A stretch of DNA of 64,000 bases from Ziziphus jujuba. Lineage: Eukaryota; Streptophyta; Magnoliopsida; Rosales; Rhamnaceae. Shown here piece by piece: positions 34,620 to 50,547 of the stretch (position 1 is the stretch's first letter; every line of letters starts with the position of its first letter). The notes under the pieces are model-generated. The model was not told the origin of the DNA. It made no database searches and saw only the letters and a program-made list of their open reading frames with translations. The stretch covers positions 744,001 through 808,000 of the forward strand of contig NC_083382.1 in NCBI RefSeq assembly GCF_031755915.1. The letters are read 5' to 3'. A program made the translations under genes and the position numbers.

Positions 34620-37600
34620 TTTTCAGGTTTCAAAAAAAGATCGAATCTTTTGGTTACCCTTGAGCCATATCAGGACAGATTTGTCCCTTTTCCCATGAGG
34701 TTGTGATTGGCATCAGCTTTTTTGTGTTTCTAAAGGAAAGGTTTCATTTGGTCCTTAAGAAAATAGGCAGAGGAAACCATTATATGATAATAACTGTGTC
34801 TTTGAGGTTAAAGTTGATCAACTTGAACAAGGAAAAGGCCTTCTACAATCCAAGGTCTTTTCCATCCTCGAGGACTATCATCCAAAAACTGCTTTGTGTT
34901 TCTTTGGAGTTTTGACAGTTGGTCTTTGTTTATCCATTTTGTACTTTCTGATCATGACAAGGTGATAAGTTTCTTATAAAATTTTCATTTTCACATACAG
35001 GTAGGACTTTTTTTTGGGAACTTGGGGTTTGTACACAGACAAGTAAATGAATCAGCAGCTAAAACTTTGAGATACATAATTGATTTTGGTATGATATGCT
35101 ACATGTTTGTTCTGGGCATAGAAATGGATCCATATGTGTTGTTTAAGGCACCAAGTCGGGATGCAAAAGTGGCCTATGCCGGAATTCTCTCCACATTCAT
35201 ACTAGCAGGATGCATAACCCCATTTCTCCATTACACTGACGGTTTTGAGATTGACTTCACACTCTCACTCTCCACTGCTCTTTCCAGCACAGCCTCTCCG
35301 GTACTGACACGTCTGATAACGAGTCTCAAAATTGGCAAGTCAGACATTGGAAGGCTTGTCATTGCTGCAGGGATGTACTCTGACTTTGTGTGCACGCTTG
35401 TTATGTCCCTTGGCTATATAGTTTACCCAGTTGAGAATGATGATGATAAAACTGATGATAAGGCTTCATCCCGTATTAAAACAGCCTTACAGATGAGTCT
35501 TTCATTGCTGTTCCAGACAGTGTTTACAGCCAATGTTTCACCAATCTTCATGAACTGGGTCAACAATGAAAATCCAGAAGGCAAACCAATGAAAGGATCA
35601 CATCTTGTTCTTTCAGTTGCTTTCATTACCTTGATCATTTGTTGCTCGCCGGTATATGGGTACAGCCCCATTTTAAGTGCATTCATGGCAGGAATCTTCT
35701 TACCAAGGGAAGGGAGAGTGTCCAAATTGGTGATTAGCAAGATTAACTACTTGTTAACAACCATTTTCTATCCAATCTTTTATTTTTGGATGGGATATGA
35801 AGCTAGGTTGTCAGAGTTTGAACCTCTCCACATAATGACCTGGGCAAGGTTGATTGTACTTTTTGTTGTAGTAACGCTCGGAAAAGTTTCTGGAGCAGTC
35901 CTTTCTGGAGCAATGTTGGGGTTTAACTGGCCTGAATCTGTTGCACTTGGCTTGCTTCTTACCACCAAAGGTCATTTTCAGATATATCTGGCTATTGCTG
36001 CGAAAACAGTTAGTCTCTTGACCTCCTCTGTTTCTTCCGTGTATTTTCTTCCTACCTAAGTTTCATTTGTTTGTTTATTTATTACTTTTATTTAACTTAT
36101 TTATTTATGTTTTATGTAATCGAATTGTATATGCCAGTTTAGCTCCTAACCATTGTTATATTTTATACTAAAAATGCTCATTCTTTTTTCTTTTTCTTTT
36201 TTTTTTCGATGTAGTACGGATTCTAATTTTCTTGTTAATTGGAATCTTTTTCAGTATAGAAACCACATAATAATGTCATTGCTTTTGCTTATTTGCGAAA
36301 TGCAGGCTGGAAAAACGTCTACCTCCACCAGCATTGTTATGGTAACAGTAATCTTTTTCACTGTGGTGCATGCGCCAACAGTTGTGGCACAAATCATTAA
36401 ACGTGCAAGGAAACGGGCACCAACTTATAGGATGGCACTTCAGTTGCTCGACCCTTCGAATGAACTCCGTATATTGCTATGCCTTCATGGGCCTCAAAAT
36501 GTGCCTAGCAGCATTAACATCATGGAGATATCCCGAGGGACAGCTGACCCTGGTGTTGTTGTCTATGTCACAGATCTAATTGAACTCACAGATGACATTG
36601 CTTCCACATTGGTGCAAGGCGAAGAAGGGGACACCGTGACTGTGACTGACAAGGTAGTCACAGACAAGAGAAGTGAAGTCACTGCCGCTGTTGAAGCCTT
36701 CGTAGCAGACAATGGTGATGGTATAACGCTAAGACGAATGCTTGCACTATCATCATTCAATGGCTTGCCGCAGGACATATGCATTTTGGCAGAAGACTTG
36801 ATGATAGCCCTCATCATATTGCCTTTTCACAAGAGCCAGCGTGCAGATGGAACATTGGATGGTGGCCATTCTGGTTTCCGACATGTGAATAGGAAGGTAA
36901 TGTATGCATATCAGAAAAAAAACTAACATTTTCAGATTCCAAGAAATTCCTTTCGATGGTTAAAATACAATCTGAGGAATTAATTCAAAATTTCATTTAT
37001 GGTTCACCATCATCGAACTTATGAAGGAGTTGATAGTAAAAATCTGAGGAATTAGTGGCTTTCCTTCTTTAAGTAACGGTGTCATATTACATATGTAGGA
37101 GTTAATAGTAAAATTCTTAATCCGTTTAGTTTTACCACTTATTTCAAATTCATCATTAGATGCTCGCTGTATCTGAAACAGGTTCTCAGGAATGCCCCAT
37201 GCTCAGTGGGAATTCTTGTAGACAGGGGTTTGGGAGTGACTGAGAAAGTGTCAAGATCAGGTAGATCTGTCAATGTGGCTGTCATCTTCATTGGTGGCAG
37301 AGATGACAGAGAAGCACTAGCCTACGCTGGTCGAGTAGCGCGCCATCCTGGTGTAAAACTCACAGTAATAAGATTCTTGGTGGATGCAGATGCAGAAAAT
37401 GCATTTAGAAGAGCAAGCAACTTGAGGATCAGCATAGCTGAGCAGGAAGAAGAAACAAATCTTGACAATGAGTGTTTTGCAGACTTCTATGAAAGACATG
37501 TTGCAGGTGGGTATGTTGCATACTTAGAGAAGCATCTTGCAAATTCAGCTGAGACCTATTCAACATTGAAGTCATTTGAAGGACAATACTCACTTGTTAT

Positions 37601-37796
37601 AGTAGGAAGAGGAGGAAGAGTGAATTCAGTATTAACAATGGGTATGAATGATTGGCAGCAGTGCCCAGAACTAGGTCCAATTGGAGATGTTCTTTCAGGG
37701 TCTGATTTCTCAGTCATGACCTCAGTCTTGATCATCCAACAACCAAATCTAAAAGGAGAACTAGATGGGCTTGATGATGACTTCTCTGTTATGTAG
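34339..37796 (+). CDS. CHX28: Cation/H+ exchanger, CHX28-like (CPA2 family)
   Basis: Four exons, 34339-34572, 35001-36008, 36306-36896 and 37182-37796, encode 815 residues. I chose the ATG at 34339 (MSSSKDGNE), which leaves about 40 hydrophilic residues before the first membrane helix; the frame is open upstream to 34096, so a longer start is possible. Residues about 40-435 are the multi-span Na+/H+ exchanger domain: PFSQPRITSDIVVGLFFGNLG, LGIEMDPYVLFKAP, SLSTALSSTASPVLTRL and SPILSAFMAGIFLPREGRV. The remainder is a soluble regulatory region with nucleotide-binding-like folds (ELRILLCLHGPQNVPSSIN, VNVAVIFIGGRDDREALAYA). CHX proteins exchange K+ or other monovalent cations for protons in endomembranes or plasma membrane. 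At the ion-binding helix the usual Asn-Asp or Asp-Asp pair appears as Ser-Asp (S205-D206 in GMYSDFVCT). The CHX28 label is by overall resemblance. Confidence 0.9.
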
Positions 37797-38838
37797 ATTT
37801 TTAAACCTAGTCGAGATAGTTTAGAAACTAAAAGGATCAGTTGTAACAAAGAACATGATGTTTTGTAGATTCTTAGTGGGTAGAAAAATGGTAGAAACTA
37901 TGTTGAGATTAGACAGCAGGGTAAGCCAAATTAACTTAACCGGAAGAAAAAGAGGTTAGAGGATATGTTAAAGAGGTATCTTAGTGTAAATCAACGTTTG
38001 ACAGGTAGAAAAGAATGAATATGTTAGCTTTTTGCTGTCTGACATGGTGTTCGATTATGATTATAGTATATAAGCATACCATGTTTAGTTTTCTGTTATA
38101 ACCTCACAGATGATCAAAATTATACCAGCAAATTATTAAAAAAAAGAAAAAAAAAAAAAGAAAAAAACAAAGATGGTAAAAATATATATAAACTTATGAT
38201 AAATATATATATATAATCTATGCGATTGTTATGCTTATGGTCATTGATCACTATTTAGTCTTTAATCCATTGATGAGAACAGCATTCATTCCAGCAAGGA
38301 TCACACAATATATCTTGGCTAAGATGATGATATCATGACGAACCACAGCCAACTTACATTAATTATATGAAAAAATCTAATAAACCATCAATATTTGATT
38401 TTTGGGTTCATATAAATTAATGGTACCTAAAATAACCAAACACCTATATTCTCCAGAAAGCTTCAAATGCTACATATATCCTGTGAGGCCTCACAATTTG
38501 ACTTTAATCTTAAGATGTTAGTTTCTAAGTAAGCCTTCCTATGATAAAAGGTTAATATATAAATAATAAAAATTCAAAATTCATGAATCTATTGAAATTG
38601 TCTTGAAAACTTGAGTGAAAATTTTTGTTAAAATGATTTTCAACATTGCAAATTTTTTTATGAGTACTTCCGTTTTCCAGGCCCATATATCGAATGCTTT
38701 CAAGTCCCTTGGCTATATTACGAATGCACATATATCTCACTTGATCAACTCACTAAGATTGATAGTACAAAAACATGGCCGAAATTAATAATCTCCACTC
38801 CACTCACATATTTGGAATTTGTTAGATTACAAAAATAT
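37797..38838. other. Convergent 3' regions of CHX and VQ genes
   Basis: AT-rich DNA with poly-A (38136-38168) and (TA)n near 38200. It should contain the 3' UTR of the plus-strand CHX gene and of the minus-strand VQ gene, which converge here. No other feature seen. Confidence 0.5.
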
Positions 38839-39420
38839 TCATGCTTTCTGATCGCTAGCCTGAGCTGTTGGAGATTCAAGAGGGAATAATGTAAGCAACT
38901 CAGGAACTTCGGTAGTGTCTCCTTTTCTACCTCTTGGTGAGGGATGCAAGTAAAACCTCCTCTCTTTGATGGCTTTCTCTTCTTCTTGGCTGTTCAACAC
39001 AGCTGATGCTTCTGAGCCTAGCTTCTTTTCCTCTTCCAATATTGAAAGCTTTGAGAATATGGAAGAAGGGGTTCCAACTGGGCTTGGGAGGAAACCAGCA
39101 GAGTTTGGTGCCTTTGGTGGTGAAAAGCAGCTCTGGTGGTGGTCTGCTGGTTTGAAATACTGGAAAGTGGGTTTCACAATCTCAAGCTTTGGCCTCATGT
39201 ACTGCCTTCTCTCATGGAGTTTGGAGGTTGATCTCTTTACATTACCCATCATCTTTGGAGCCACATGGTCTTGCGATGGAATTGTATTATTGGTTTGATC
39301 AGATGGTCCTGTCAGTCTCTGAACAACTTCCCTGAATGTGTTTGTGTCTGTTTGGACAAATGTGGTTAAGGGTTTACAATTACCACCTGCTGTGCCTTGT
39401 GTTGCTGCTAATTTCTCCAT
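38839..39420 (-). CDS. VQ-motif protein (VQ31-like)
   Basis: A single-exon frame of 193 residues starting MEKLAATQG at 39420. The VQ signature FREVVQRLTG is at residues 29-38, directly after TTFVQTDTNT, and is followed by KLHERRQYMRPKLEIVKP. The C-terminal half has several Ser/Pro or Thr/Pro sites (SPPKAP, LPSPVGTPSS, HPSPRG, LESPT) and the conserved EEEKAIKERRFYLHPSP and ELLTLFPLESP blocks. This layout fits the VQ4/VQ31 (MVQ) subgroup. VQ proteins are nuclear cofactors that bind WRKY transcription factors through the VQ motif, and members of this subgroup are phosphorylated by MPK3/MPK6 during immune signalling. Upstream, a TTTTGCAG acceptor at about 39453 suggests a spliced 5' leader. The exact subgroup number is uncertain. 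Confidence 0.9.
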   Translation of the reverse strand: MEKLAATQGTAGGNCKPLTTFVQTDTNTFREVVQRLTGPSDQTNNTIPSQDHVAPKMMGNVKRSTSKLHERRQYMRPKLEIVKPTFQYFKPADHHQSCFSPPKAPNSAGFLPSPVGTPSSIFSKLSILEEEKKLGSEASAVLNSQEEEKAIKERRFYLHPSPRGRKGDTTEVPELLTLFPLESPTAQASDQKA

Positions 39421-42400
39421 GATGATCTTTCTCACTCTCCTTAATCACCTGCAAAAGAATTTCACAATTTTAGTCCAAGTTTCATATGGGTTCTTTTTTT
39501 TTTTTTTTTTTAATTATTATTATTACTTCTCTTTTCTTTTCTTTCTCTTACTATGAGAAAAACCAGCCAACTGGATAGAAACTTTTCCCAACCCCATTAA
39601 CAAGATACCTACTTGTTTATAAAAGCTAATTTACCTATATGTATCTGATGGTCAATATTAGAGCAAAGAATTTACCAATTTGGAATGTTGTCCCTTTTTG
39701 CTTGTCCTTGACTTGCCTAACTTTGTCTGGTCAAGCACATGCATGCAATTAATATATATTATATATGTATATATAATTTAACCTGAAAGATTATGGAAAC
39801 CATATGGTTCATAAATTAATGCGATTAATGCCTAACTTTCGCAAGGTTCTTGGTACATATATAACTTGTTAGTTCTCATACTTTGCAGTAGAAGGAAACC
39901 ATATGGCATATGGTTTACAAAATTTCTTGTACGGCATTGAATAGGATTTGATTGAGATGTTCACCCAAATTGTGCCATCTTTCCTAGGCTTTAAAATTAT
40001 CTACTTTCAATTTCAATCCATTGAATATTGGACTGGCATTTTTTGAACTTTTGTCACTAACTCCACTACTTACATTATTATATACTTTATGATCCTAATT
40101 CACCAGACAAGACAAAAACTATAAGCCCCACTTTCTCTTTTCCTGATTTCTCCTTATCTTAATTACTGTATAACAAGTACTGAAACATTGCTATGCTTTC
40201 AAAATAAAGAGATTAATGGAAAGCACCTTCTGGCTTTGAAAGGATAAAGAGATTTAGAACGTTAGCAGATACGTTTAATCTGGTGTTTCAAATGTAATAT
40301 TCCAAGCTATTTTTCATAAGAAACATCAACAGAATGAAAAAAATTGGATTTAAGGCCAATTTTATTGCTCAAGGCGGTTAATTTATATCCCAAAACTAAA
40401 CTTTCTCCAATCAAGTCTTCTTTCCTTAAATTTTCCTGTACGTGTTGGTTCTATGGCAATCCTATACTTAACTGACTCAAACGTAATTAATTGATTCAAT
40501 GTTTTTAAGACTTCTAAATTCCTAAAAAAGGGAAATAAAAAGCAAATAAATTAAGACTTGGAAATATATAATCAGAAATGGATAGAGAAGACCATATATA
40601 TATTTTTTAATAAAAAAAAAAAAAGGAAAAAAAAAAAGGAGAAATCTATAACCATGAAGCTTTTGTACATATATCAGCAGAAACATGCATGCAAATGCAG
40701 CTAAGAAGCTTTATACATATCCACATATTAACTTGAACACATATCATTCAAACATGTAGTTCCAAAATTCAAACTCATTTAACTATGCTTTGGCTTCAAT
40801 AAATAGAACGCATGAATAAATTAAGTTTGTAAACGTGCATATATACGTCTTCATACATATAAAATACCTGGACATCAAGACCTTGGACGTATATATATAT
40901 ATATATATATGATCAAGTATAGTGCAAATTGATGTGAAGGAGGAAGAAATTTGAGGGAGGGATGAGAAGAGTAGTCAAGATAGAGAGAGAGAATAGAAAG
41001 AGAAGGTAATGATGTTGAAGAAATTAATAGATATATTTGAAGTAATAAAAAGGAGGTTGAAAAGGTAATTGTGTAAGAGACACAGAAGCCAGTTAGGACA
41101 AATAAAAAAGCAACCTCAAAAGGAATTACAACCGCAGCGTTTGCCACATCAACATGGTTTGTTGTAAAGGGCATTCAACACCCATCTCACACATCCTCAA
41201 TATAACGGCTTCAATTACCCTTTGCTTTTTTTAAGATTCTTGTAAGAAACAATCTCTCATATTTAGCAAATACCTTCTTTTTTTCTTTCTTTTTTTTTCT
41301 TTTTTTTAAATAAAATTACTCTTCAAGGACTCAGTCAAGTTGACCTCTCATGACTTGGGATAATTCATTTACAGCTAATTACAATTACAAGGCTATAATA
41401 TTCGTAACAATATTCTATGTAGCTCTCTTTATAGATTTTGCTGTTGGATTCCAAGTCAATGTTAAAGGGGTGTGTTTCAATGCAAAGTTGTTGAACTATA
41501 TTAATTTAGGAAAAAGGCACAAAGTGCTTACTCTCAGTCTCAGATACAAACTCCAATTGTCTTTATTCAGCCAACCCATTGTGTTTCCTAAAGAGCTATA
41601 TTGGGCTTTTGGGTTAAGCCGAGCTTGCCCATGTGCTAGGTGGGTCACCCGAGCCCCAACCAAATGAAATTCCAGCAAACCCGACCAGTCTCATAAGTTG
41701 GTCAACAAAATGCTACTTCGACTGTTGAACACCAGCCAATTCACATGATTACAGGTGCCACTATTTATGTTGAATAGTTTTGAAGATTGCTTTGTTATTT
41801 TCTGATGCATAAATATGTGGAACACTGTTTTTGGCTTTGCTGCATGCATCAATTAATAATCTTCCAAGTCTTCTAGACGCACATGGATATTCCATCACTA
41901 GCTCCAATCAGAAAAGTGCATTGCTAATTACTTCATAACTGTTCCATGCCTAACTTGTGTTGATGCTATGAAATGATTTAAGGAGGAAAATACTTGTAAA
42001 AAGATTCATAAATATGAAAAATTTTCTTTTTTAAGATGGTTGGTCTTACTGGTAAGAAAAAAATAGCCACAAAGTCAGTCACAGTCAGTCCAAAATATTA
42101 AAATAGATTAAATGAATTAAGTGTAAGTGAGCGAGCGGTTGGGGTAGTGAAGTGGCACACCAGAAGAAACTCCCATTATTATTTTTTTGAATCTTTGTAC
42201 ATAAAAAAAAAATAAAAATAAATAAAAAAAAGAAAGAAAAAAAAAGAAAGGAAAAAACGAAACATACACACACATATCCAATTAACTTGCTCTTGGGATA
42301 TCTATACCTTTCAACCATTTTATTTCAAACCCATACATCATCTCTCTCTCTCTGTCTCTATCAATCTCTTTCTTATTCATTCATTTAATCTTCCGGGCAA

Positions 42401-42692
42401 TCCGGCGGTAGCTGAGATGAAGCAACCATCCCTCATTAAGATTATTTGACTTGTAATTGCCCCCCTTCCACACTGCCCCTCCTGAATATATACCATTGCA
42501 TTCATTACACATAATAATAATTGAAAAAAAAAAAGAAAAAAAGAAGTACTCATCCTGATCTGATTAGTAGGCCAGATAATTCATATAGAAAAAGAGGCAG
42601 ACACTAGATATAAATATCCAATCCAAAAGCCATTTCTGTGCTTCAAAAAACATATCCAACCAGACCAAATACTTAATCCCAACATACAGAAT
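39421..42692. promoter_or_regulatory. Divergent intergenic region between the VQ gene and the small acidic protein gene
   Basis: 3.3 kb without a supported gene. On the minus strand a pyrimidine-rich stretch (41000-40915) ending in a possible donor at about 40867, combined with the CAG acceptor near 39453, would make a 1.4-kb leader intron for the VQ gene; this is only a suggestion. A minus-strand frame at 40875-41174 has no recognisable domain. Near 42337-42420 a CT-rich stretch probably belongs to the leader of the plus-strand gene starting at 42693. Poly-A/T and (TA)n runs occur throughout (40612-40640, 40892-40911, 42207-42260). Confidence 0.4.
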
Positions 42693-43277
42693 ATGGTGCC
42701 AGATGATAATGATTTCAGCTTCCCAGTAATTGCCACCAAACCAGTCTCCAACTTCACAATCCCATCCACCTCCTTGTGGCGTATATCTTCTCTGGTTTAT
42801 CCAGATTGTTATAGCGAAGGAGAAGATCATGATCAGAAAGGAAGTAGATCACAAGGGTCATCTTCATCACCATCAGAATTTTCCAGCAGGAAGAGCTTTT
42901 CTGATGATTTGGATACAGAGGAGAGGATGGACATGTTGTGGGAGGACTTGAATGAGGAGAAAAATATGGTGTCTCATTGCAGCAGCCTGGATAAGAGCAA
43001 AAACACAGATATTGGTCGTGAAGGAAGGTCAAGAACATCAACAACGTCTGCTAGTGAATATTTGGATGATTATATTTATGATTTGGATGGTGTTGGACAA
43101 AGTGGAGAGATGGAGATAGTCATGGTAATGAAGGAGGATAAGGAGGAGCATTCCTGTGAGAAGGCCTTAAAAATATCAAACAAAACCAGAGCCTTGAAGA
43201 GACCAAGCGTGGTGGTGGTGCTGAGATCATTGAAAAAGTTCCTCTTTCTTCGCAACTTGGCCAGGGCAAGAAATTAA
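42693..43277 (+). CDS. Conserved plant-specific small protein with MDMLWEDLNEE motif
   Basis: A single-exon frame of 194 residues, MVPDDNDFSFPVIA to LARARN. Visible parts: an N-terminal DNDFSFPVI with a SLWRISSLVYPD segment, a serine-rich acidic middle, the motif ERMDMLWEDLNEE (about residues 77-89), and a basic hydrophobic end ALKRPSVVVVLRSLKKFLFLRN. I recognise this layout from uncharacterised eudicot proteins that share FSFP, LWRxSSLV and MDMLWEDFNEE blocks and a C-terminal amphipathic or membrane-associating helix. No catalytic motif or signal peptide is seen. The function is unknown. A pyrimidine-rich leader precedes the ATG. Confidence 0.8.
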   Translation: MVPDDNDFSFPVIATKPVSNFTIPSTSLWRISSLVYPDCYSEGEDHDQKGSRSQGSSSSPSEFSSRKSFSDDLDTEERMDMLWEDLNEEKNMVSHCSSLDKSKNTDIGREGRSRTSTTSASEYLDDYIYDLDGVGQSGEMEIVMVMKEDKEEHSCEKALKISNKTRALKRPSVVVVLRSLKKFLFLRNLARARN

Positions 43278-44146
43278 AGACAGACTGACTACCTCTACAA
43301 TCTACATCATGTCCTTGTTCTGCTCATCAAGCTTATTTTGATTGATTGAGATTGTATAATTACATAGATATTTCACAACTTTAACATGTGTTGTAATACA
43401 GAACTACCATTTCTCTACAGCTAAAATACTATAATTACTTAATACCCAATCCAACTAATATTGTTGTTTTGTTCAAATCTAAATTACTAATTCATGTTGC
43501 CATTTTGATTATGTAGTTATGAGTTTATGATGATTCATGTGATTGATTTGATTAAACTGGATGAGAAATTATAATTGTTTCTTAGCCTACTCTCTGAATA
43601 AATGAGGGGATATGGAAGCTAATTTTCAAAACCCTGTCCCTTTCTTTTTAGTGACAGCGCAAATTTCTTTTTATCAGTTATTGGAATACTGTTCGCGTGG
43701 AATATACATAACTGATCAAATATAAATTTTAATGATAGAATGAAATTTGCTATAAATTATTTATCTATCAAAAGAAGAGCACTAAAATGGTTTTCATTTT
43801 GTTGGTTCCGGAATTTTAAAAACAAGGGATTTTTTTTTTTTAAGAAAAAAAAAAGCTCTAAAACATAAATTTTTAAGTTTGTGCATGTAAAGTTAAAAAA
43901 CTTCGGGAGTCTATTAGAAAATTAACTTTCTCCTATTGAAATAATTTTTTTCAATTTAATGTTGAAAGAAAATATGGTTTTCCCACTTAAAAATAGCTCT
44001 TTTATTATTATTTATTATTATCAATAACGATTAAAAAATACCTTAAATTTACATTTTTGATTGTCGAATAAGAAAAGAAAATAAACAGGAAGCCAAAAAG
44101 CTAGAGAAAGAGAAAGAGAAAGAGAAAGAGAGAGAAGGAAGCGAAA
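43278..44146. other. Intergenic spacer
   Basis: AT-rich DNA with no supported gene. The last 50 bp form a purine-rich leader ((GAGAAA)n at 44103-44135) just before the thioesterase start codon. Confidence 0.5.
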
Positions 44147-46361
44147 ATGGAATTGGAGGCGGTGAAGAGGTACTTGGAGAAAGGACCTGAAAACGCCTCA
44201 ACAATTGATGGCCTACCGCTCAGGTTCTTCGATGCCTTCTTCGTGGAAGGTTTGCATGTTGATCTCATTGAACCAGGACGTATTATCTGCTCCTTAAAAG
44301 TGCATCCTCGTCTGCTGGTAATCACCCTCCTTTTCTCTCTCTCTCTCCCTTAGCTCTGCTAATTTGCTTTCGGGGAAAGTTTGGACTTTTATTTTTGTTC
44401 TTGTTTCTTTCTTATACATACTTTGCCTTATGATTGTCATGTGTCTTTGGTTTGTTTATAATTGGTTTTTTTTTTTTTTTTTTCTCTCTCTCCTTTTGTT
44501 TGGTGTTTGATGATTTGTTGATAAAGTTCGCATTTTTATTTATTTTTGAAGAAAAATTATATCTTTGCTTTGTCTGGGCTTTTCAGTTTTATCGGTTTTA
44601 ATTATTGATATAATTGGGTTTGTCTATTTGGTTGGTGTTTGATGATTTGTTGTGATCAAGAACTCTGGTAATTTCTTGCACGGTGGTGCCACCGCCACGC
44701 TTGTGGATTTGGTTGGTTCAGCTGCAATTTACACGGTTGGTGCTCCAATGACTGGTGTTTCTGTGGAAATTAATGTTTCATACTTGGATGCTGCTTATGC
44801 CGATGTAAGGCTCTTTCTTTCCATTTTATCCTGCAGTTAACTTTTGTTTCTTTGATTCAGTAATTCTACAACTCATGAGTTGAGTCTTAGACTTAGTTGT
44901 TTTTTGTGTTAAAAGAAATTGATGGAAGATGCTATGATGCTGTTCCTGCTTCGTGCTTGCTATCTGAAAATAGATGGAATACAGTTAAGGAATTCATGGA
45001 AATTGGGCATTGCAATTTGTAGGATAGATACGTTCTGTGCTTTTGAGAACGTGCAGGTCCTTTGTTATTCCTCCTTAGTTTTCAGTGTGTTGAAAAATGA
45101 GTGTAAACTACCGTTTTTTGGCTGGATAATTTGGCTCATTGTTGGTTACTGCCTTGGATCTGAACCATCTCATGTGTCTCTTTTTGATGATTATTTTTTG
45201 TTAATAATCACTATTTCAAGCAACCGCTAAAGGTCAAGTTCTGTTGAGCAACTTTTTCGTGTACAACTTCCTAGGGCCAGAGGCCTCAATATTTCTGGAG
45301 CCTTAGACTATTCTCTCCCCATTTTTATAATTGATTAACACTCTACATGTAGAAATCCCACCTTCAGATCCTTCCATGGGCCTAAAACACCCTTCTTGGA
45401 AGCACATATTGCACGAATAGAACCAAGGATTAGCTCTGCAGCTGCTCCATGGAGTAGGTCCATTACTGGTAGAGTTCATGTAGCAAACCGCAGCTTTTTA
45501 GGATAAAAGATTTAGTTGTATCTACTGTTTATAATTCGCAAGAACTTGGAGCCATGGTAGTTATGTATTATTTAGATGACATTTAGGAGGCTGGACTAGG
45601 GGTTGGAGTGAATTAAAATTCTTTAGTACACTGATAAACTTCATAAAATAGTGCGTAAGTGACAATTCTATAACATATAAACTGTGCATTGTAATAAATA
45701 GGAACAAAGAAAATTCAAATCTAGTGTAAAATCATCGTGAATATTTGATATATTGTAAGTCTTGAACATAATACGTAAGCCGAAAAGATAGAAGTAAAAC
45801 AGGTACTTGAGGAAGTAAGGACCATTCTATGGCAGTGAAATGGTGTATAAAAATGAAAGTAAGGATAGAGCACTAGCCTTATTTTGAAGACAGTTAATGG
45901 CCTAATTTCAAAGTCTCTAGGTCTTTTGAGCAATAATGACAAATTAGAAATACCATTCTTCATTAAATTTTGGATGTTGACTACATATCGGAAGTAATTT
46001 CATGCTTTTCTCCTTGCTGCATGAGTCTACCACCTAGTTTTTGCAAGTATCAATCTTCTGATCATTTTTAAATGGAAATTTTGTATCTAGATTAGTGAGA
46101 TATAATTTATTCCATTTCCCCTTGATGAATTCTTATTCTAAATTCTCATGCATCCCTGTAGTGAGTTATATGTAAGCTATTCACCATAACAAAGAACTTA
46201 TGTGGTTGGTTATGCAGGAGGAAATTGAGATTGAGGCCAAGACTTTACGCGTTGGAAAAGCAGTTGGTGTTGTGAGTGTTGAGTTGAGGAAGAAAAAAAC
46301 AGGGAAAATTATCGCCCAGGGCCGTCATACAAAGTACCTTCCTGTCGCTAGCAAATTGTGA
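44147..46361 (+). CDS. Acyl-CoA thioesterase, ACOT13/THEM2-like hotdog protein
   Basis: Three exons, 44147-44317, 44661-44804 and 46218-46361, give 152 residues, the full length for single-hotdog thioesterases. Splice sites: CTG|GTAATC to CAAG|AAC, and GAT|GTAAGG to GCAG|GAG, all phase 0. Residues 58-73 carry the hotdog signature NSGNFLHGGATATLVD, where the Asn and the HGG helix form the acyl-CoA active site in the PaaI/ACOT13 family. GVSVEINVSYLDAAY and IEIEAKTLRVGKAVGVVSVEL are the central beta strands; RHTKYLP lies near the end. The enzyme would hydrolyse medium or long-chain acyl-CoA to free fatty acid and CoA as a homotetramer. There is no clear targeting peptide, so location (cytosol, peroxisome or mitochondrion) is not settled. 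The 1.4-kb intron 2 shows nothing else recognisable. Confidence 0.92.
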
Positions 46362-47084
46362 AGACATTTTTTATTTTGCTATTTGGAATGTACTGAATTT
46401 TTTTTTCCAAATCCTGGTTTGGGAAACAATAATGTATTTTTATGTATAATTTATGCAATTTCAGCAAGCAGAAGGCGTCTTACGTCATTTATTATATGCT
46501 TTAAAGTTTATGTTTCCATCAAATACGCCAGAGTGACATTTCTATGTAGAAGGCATTGAATCAGTAATGCTTTTGTTTATTATTATGAATAACATTTCTT
46601 TATCATCCTTCAATAATAATAATAAAGTCATACAGTCAACATGCATTGGCTTCTATAGTTCCTTCAATGGAGCACCGTTGTAACAATCCATAATTTTTCT
46701 CAATGGAATACCTTTTTAACAATCAATAATGCCATCTGAAAGAGCTGAATTTATGCAACTCAAAAAGACTGGGATTCATTCTTGAAAAGGTGTCTACATT
46801 CACTTTAGTTTGCTTTTACTGAATGACAGTGAAATCCCGTTCCAGTTGAAAATAAAAAGAAACATTAGCTCGTTACTTGTTTGGAAAACCATGAACAGCA
46901 ACACACTGCCTGCGTACTACGTGTTTTTAAGGCTGTGTTTAAAATTCAGACATGAAAATATGAAGTATTCTGGGACCAATTAATGCAAAATTTGAGCAGA
47001 AGGAAGATTAAGATATGAAGGGTTTGTTTCCACGTATTGATATTTCCCCAAAATAAAAAATAAATAAATAAACAGATTCAATCG
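46362..47084. other. Convergent 3' regions of thioesterase and CPK genes
   Basis: Contains the 3' UTR of the plus-strand thioesterase gene and that of the minus-strand kinase gene. AT-rich, with no other gene or repeat recognised. Confidence 0.5.
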
Positions 47085-50301
<3,217 letters not shown>

Positions 50302-50506
50302 TGCAACTCAGAATCAACTGAAGATTTGATTTTGACAACACACCCACCTAAAGATTACCCACCCTCGTCTCTCTGATCAACACCTTTTCTTTTCTTTCCC
50401 TTTATGTTGTGTTTTTCCTTGTTCTTGAAAATAAACAGGACACCAGAAGATGAAGAAGAAGAAGAGCGAGGAAGAGTCTTTGGTGTAGACTCTCTCTCTT
50501 TTTCTT

Positions 50507-50547
<41 letters not shown>

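Noticed and set aside
34573..34630. Long poly-T run after CHX exon 1 as a possible terminator or insertion
   Set aside because: It is within a GT-AG intron; such T runs are common in this AT-rich genome, and no target duplication is visible.
40875..41174. 99-codon minus-strand hydrophobic frame
   Set aside because: Runs into a (TA)n repeat, has no recognisable domain and better fits a pyrimidine-rich leader/promoter.
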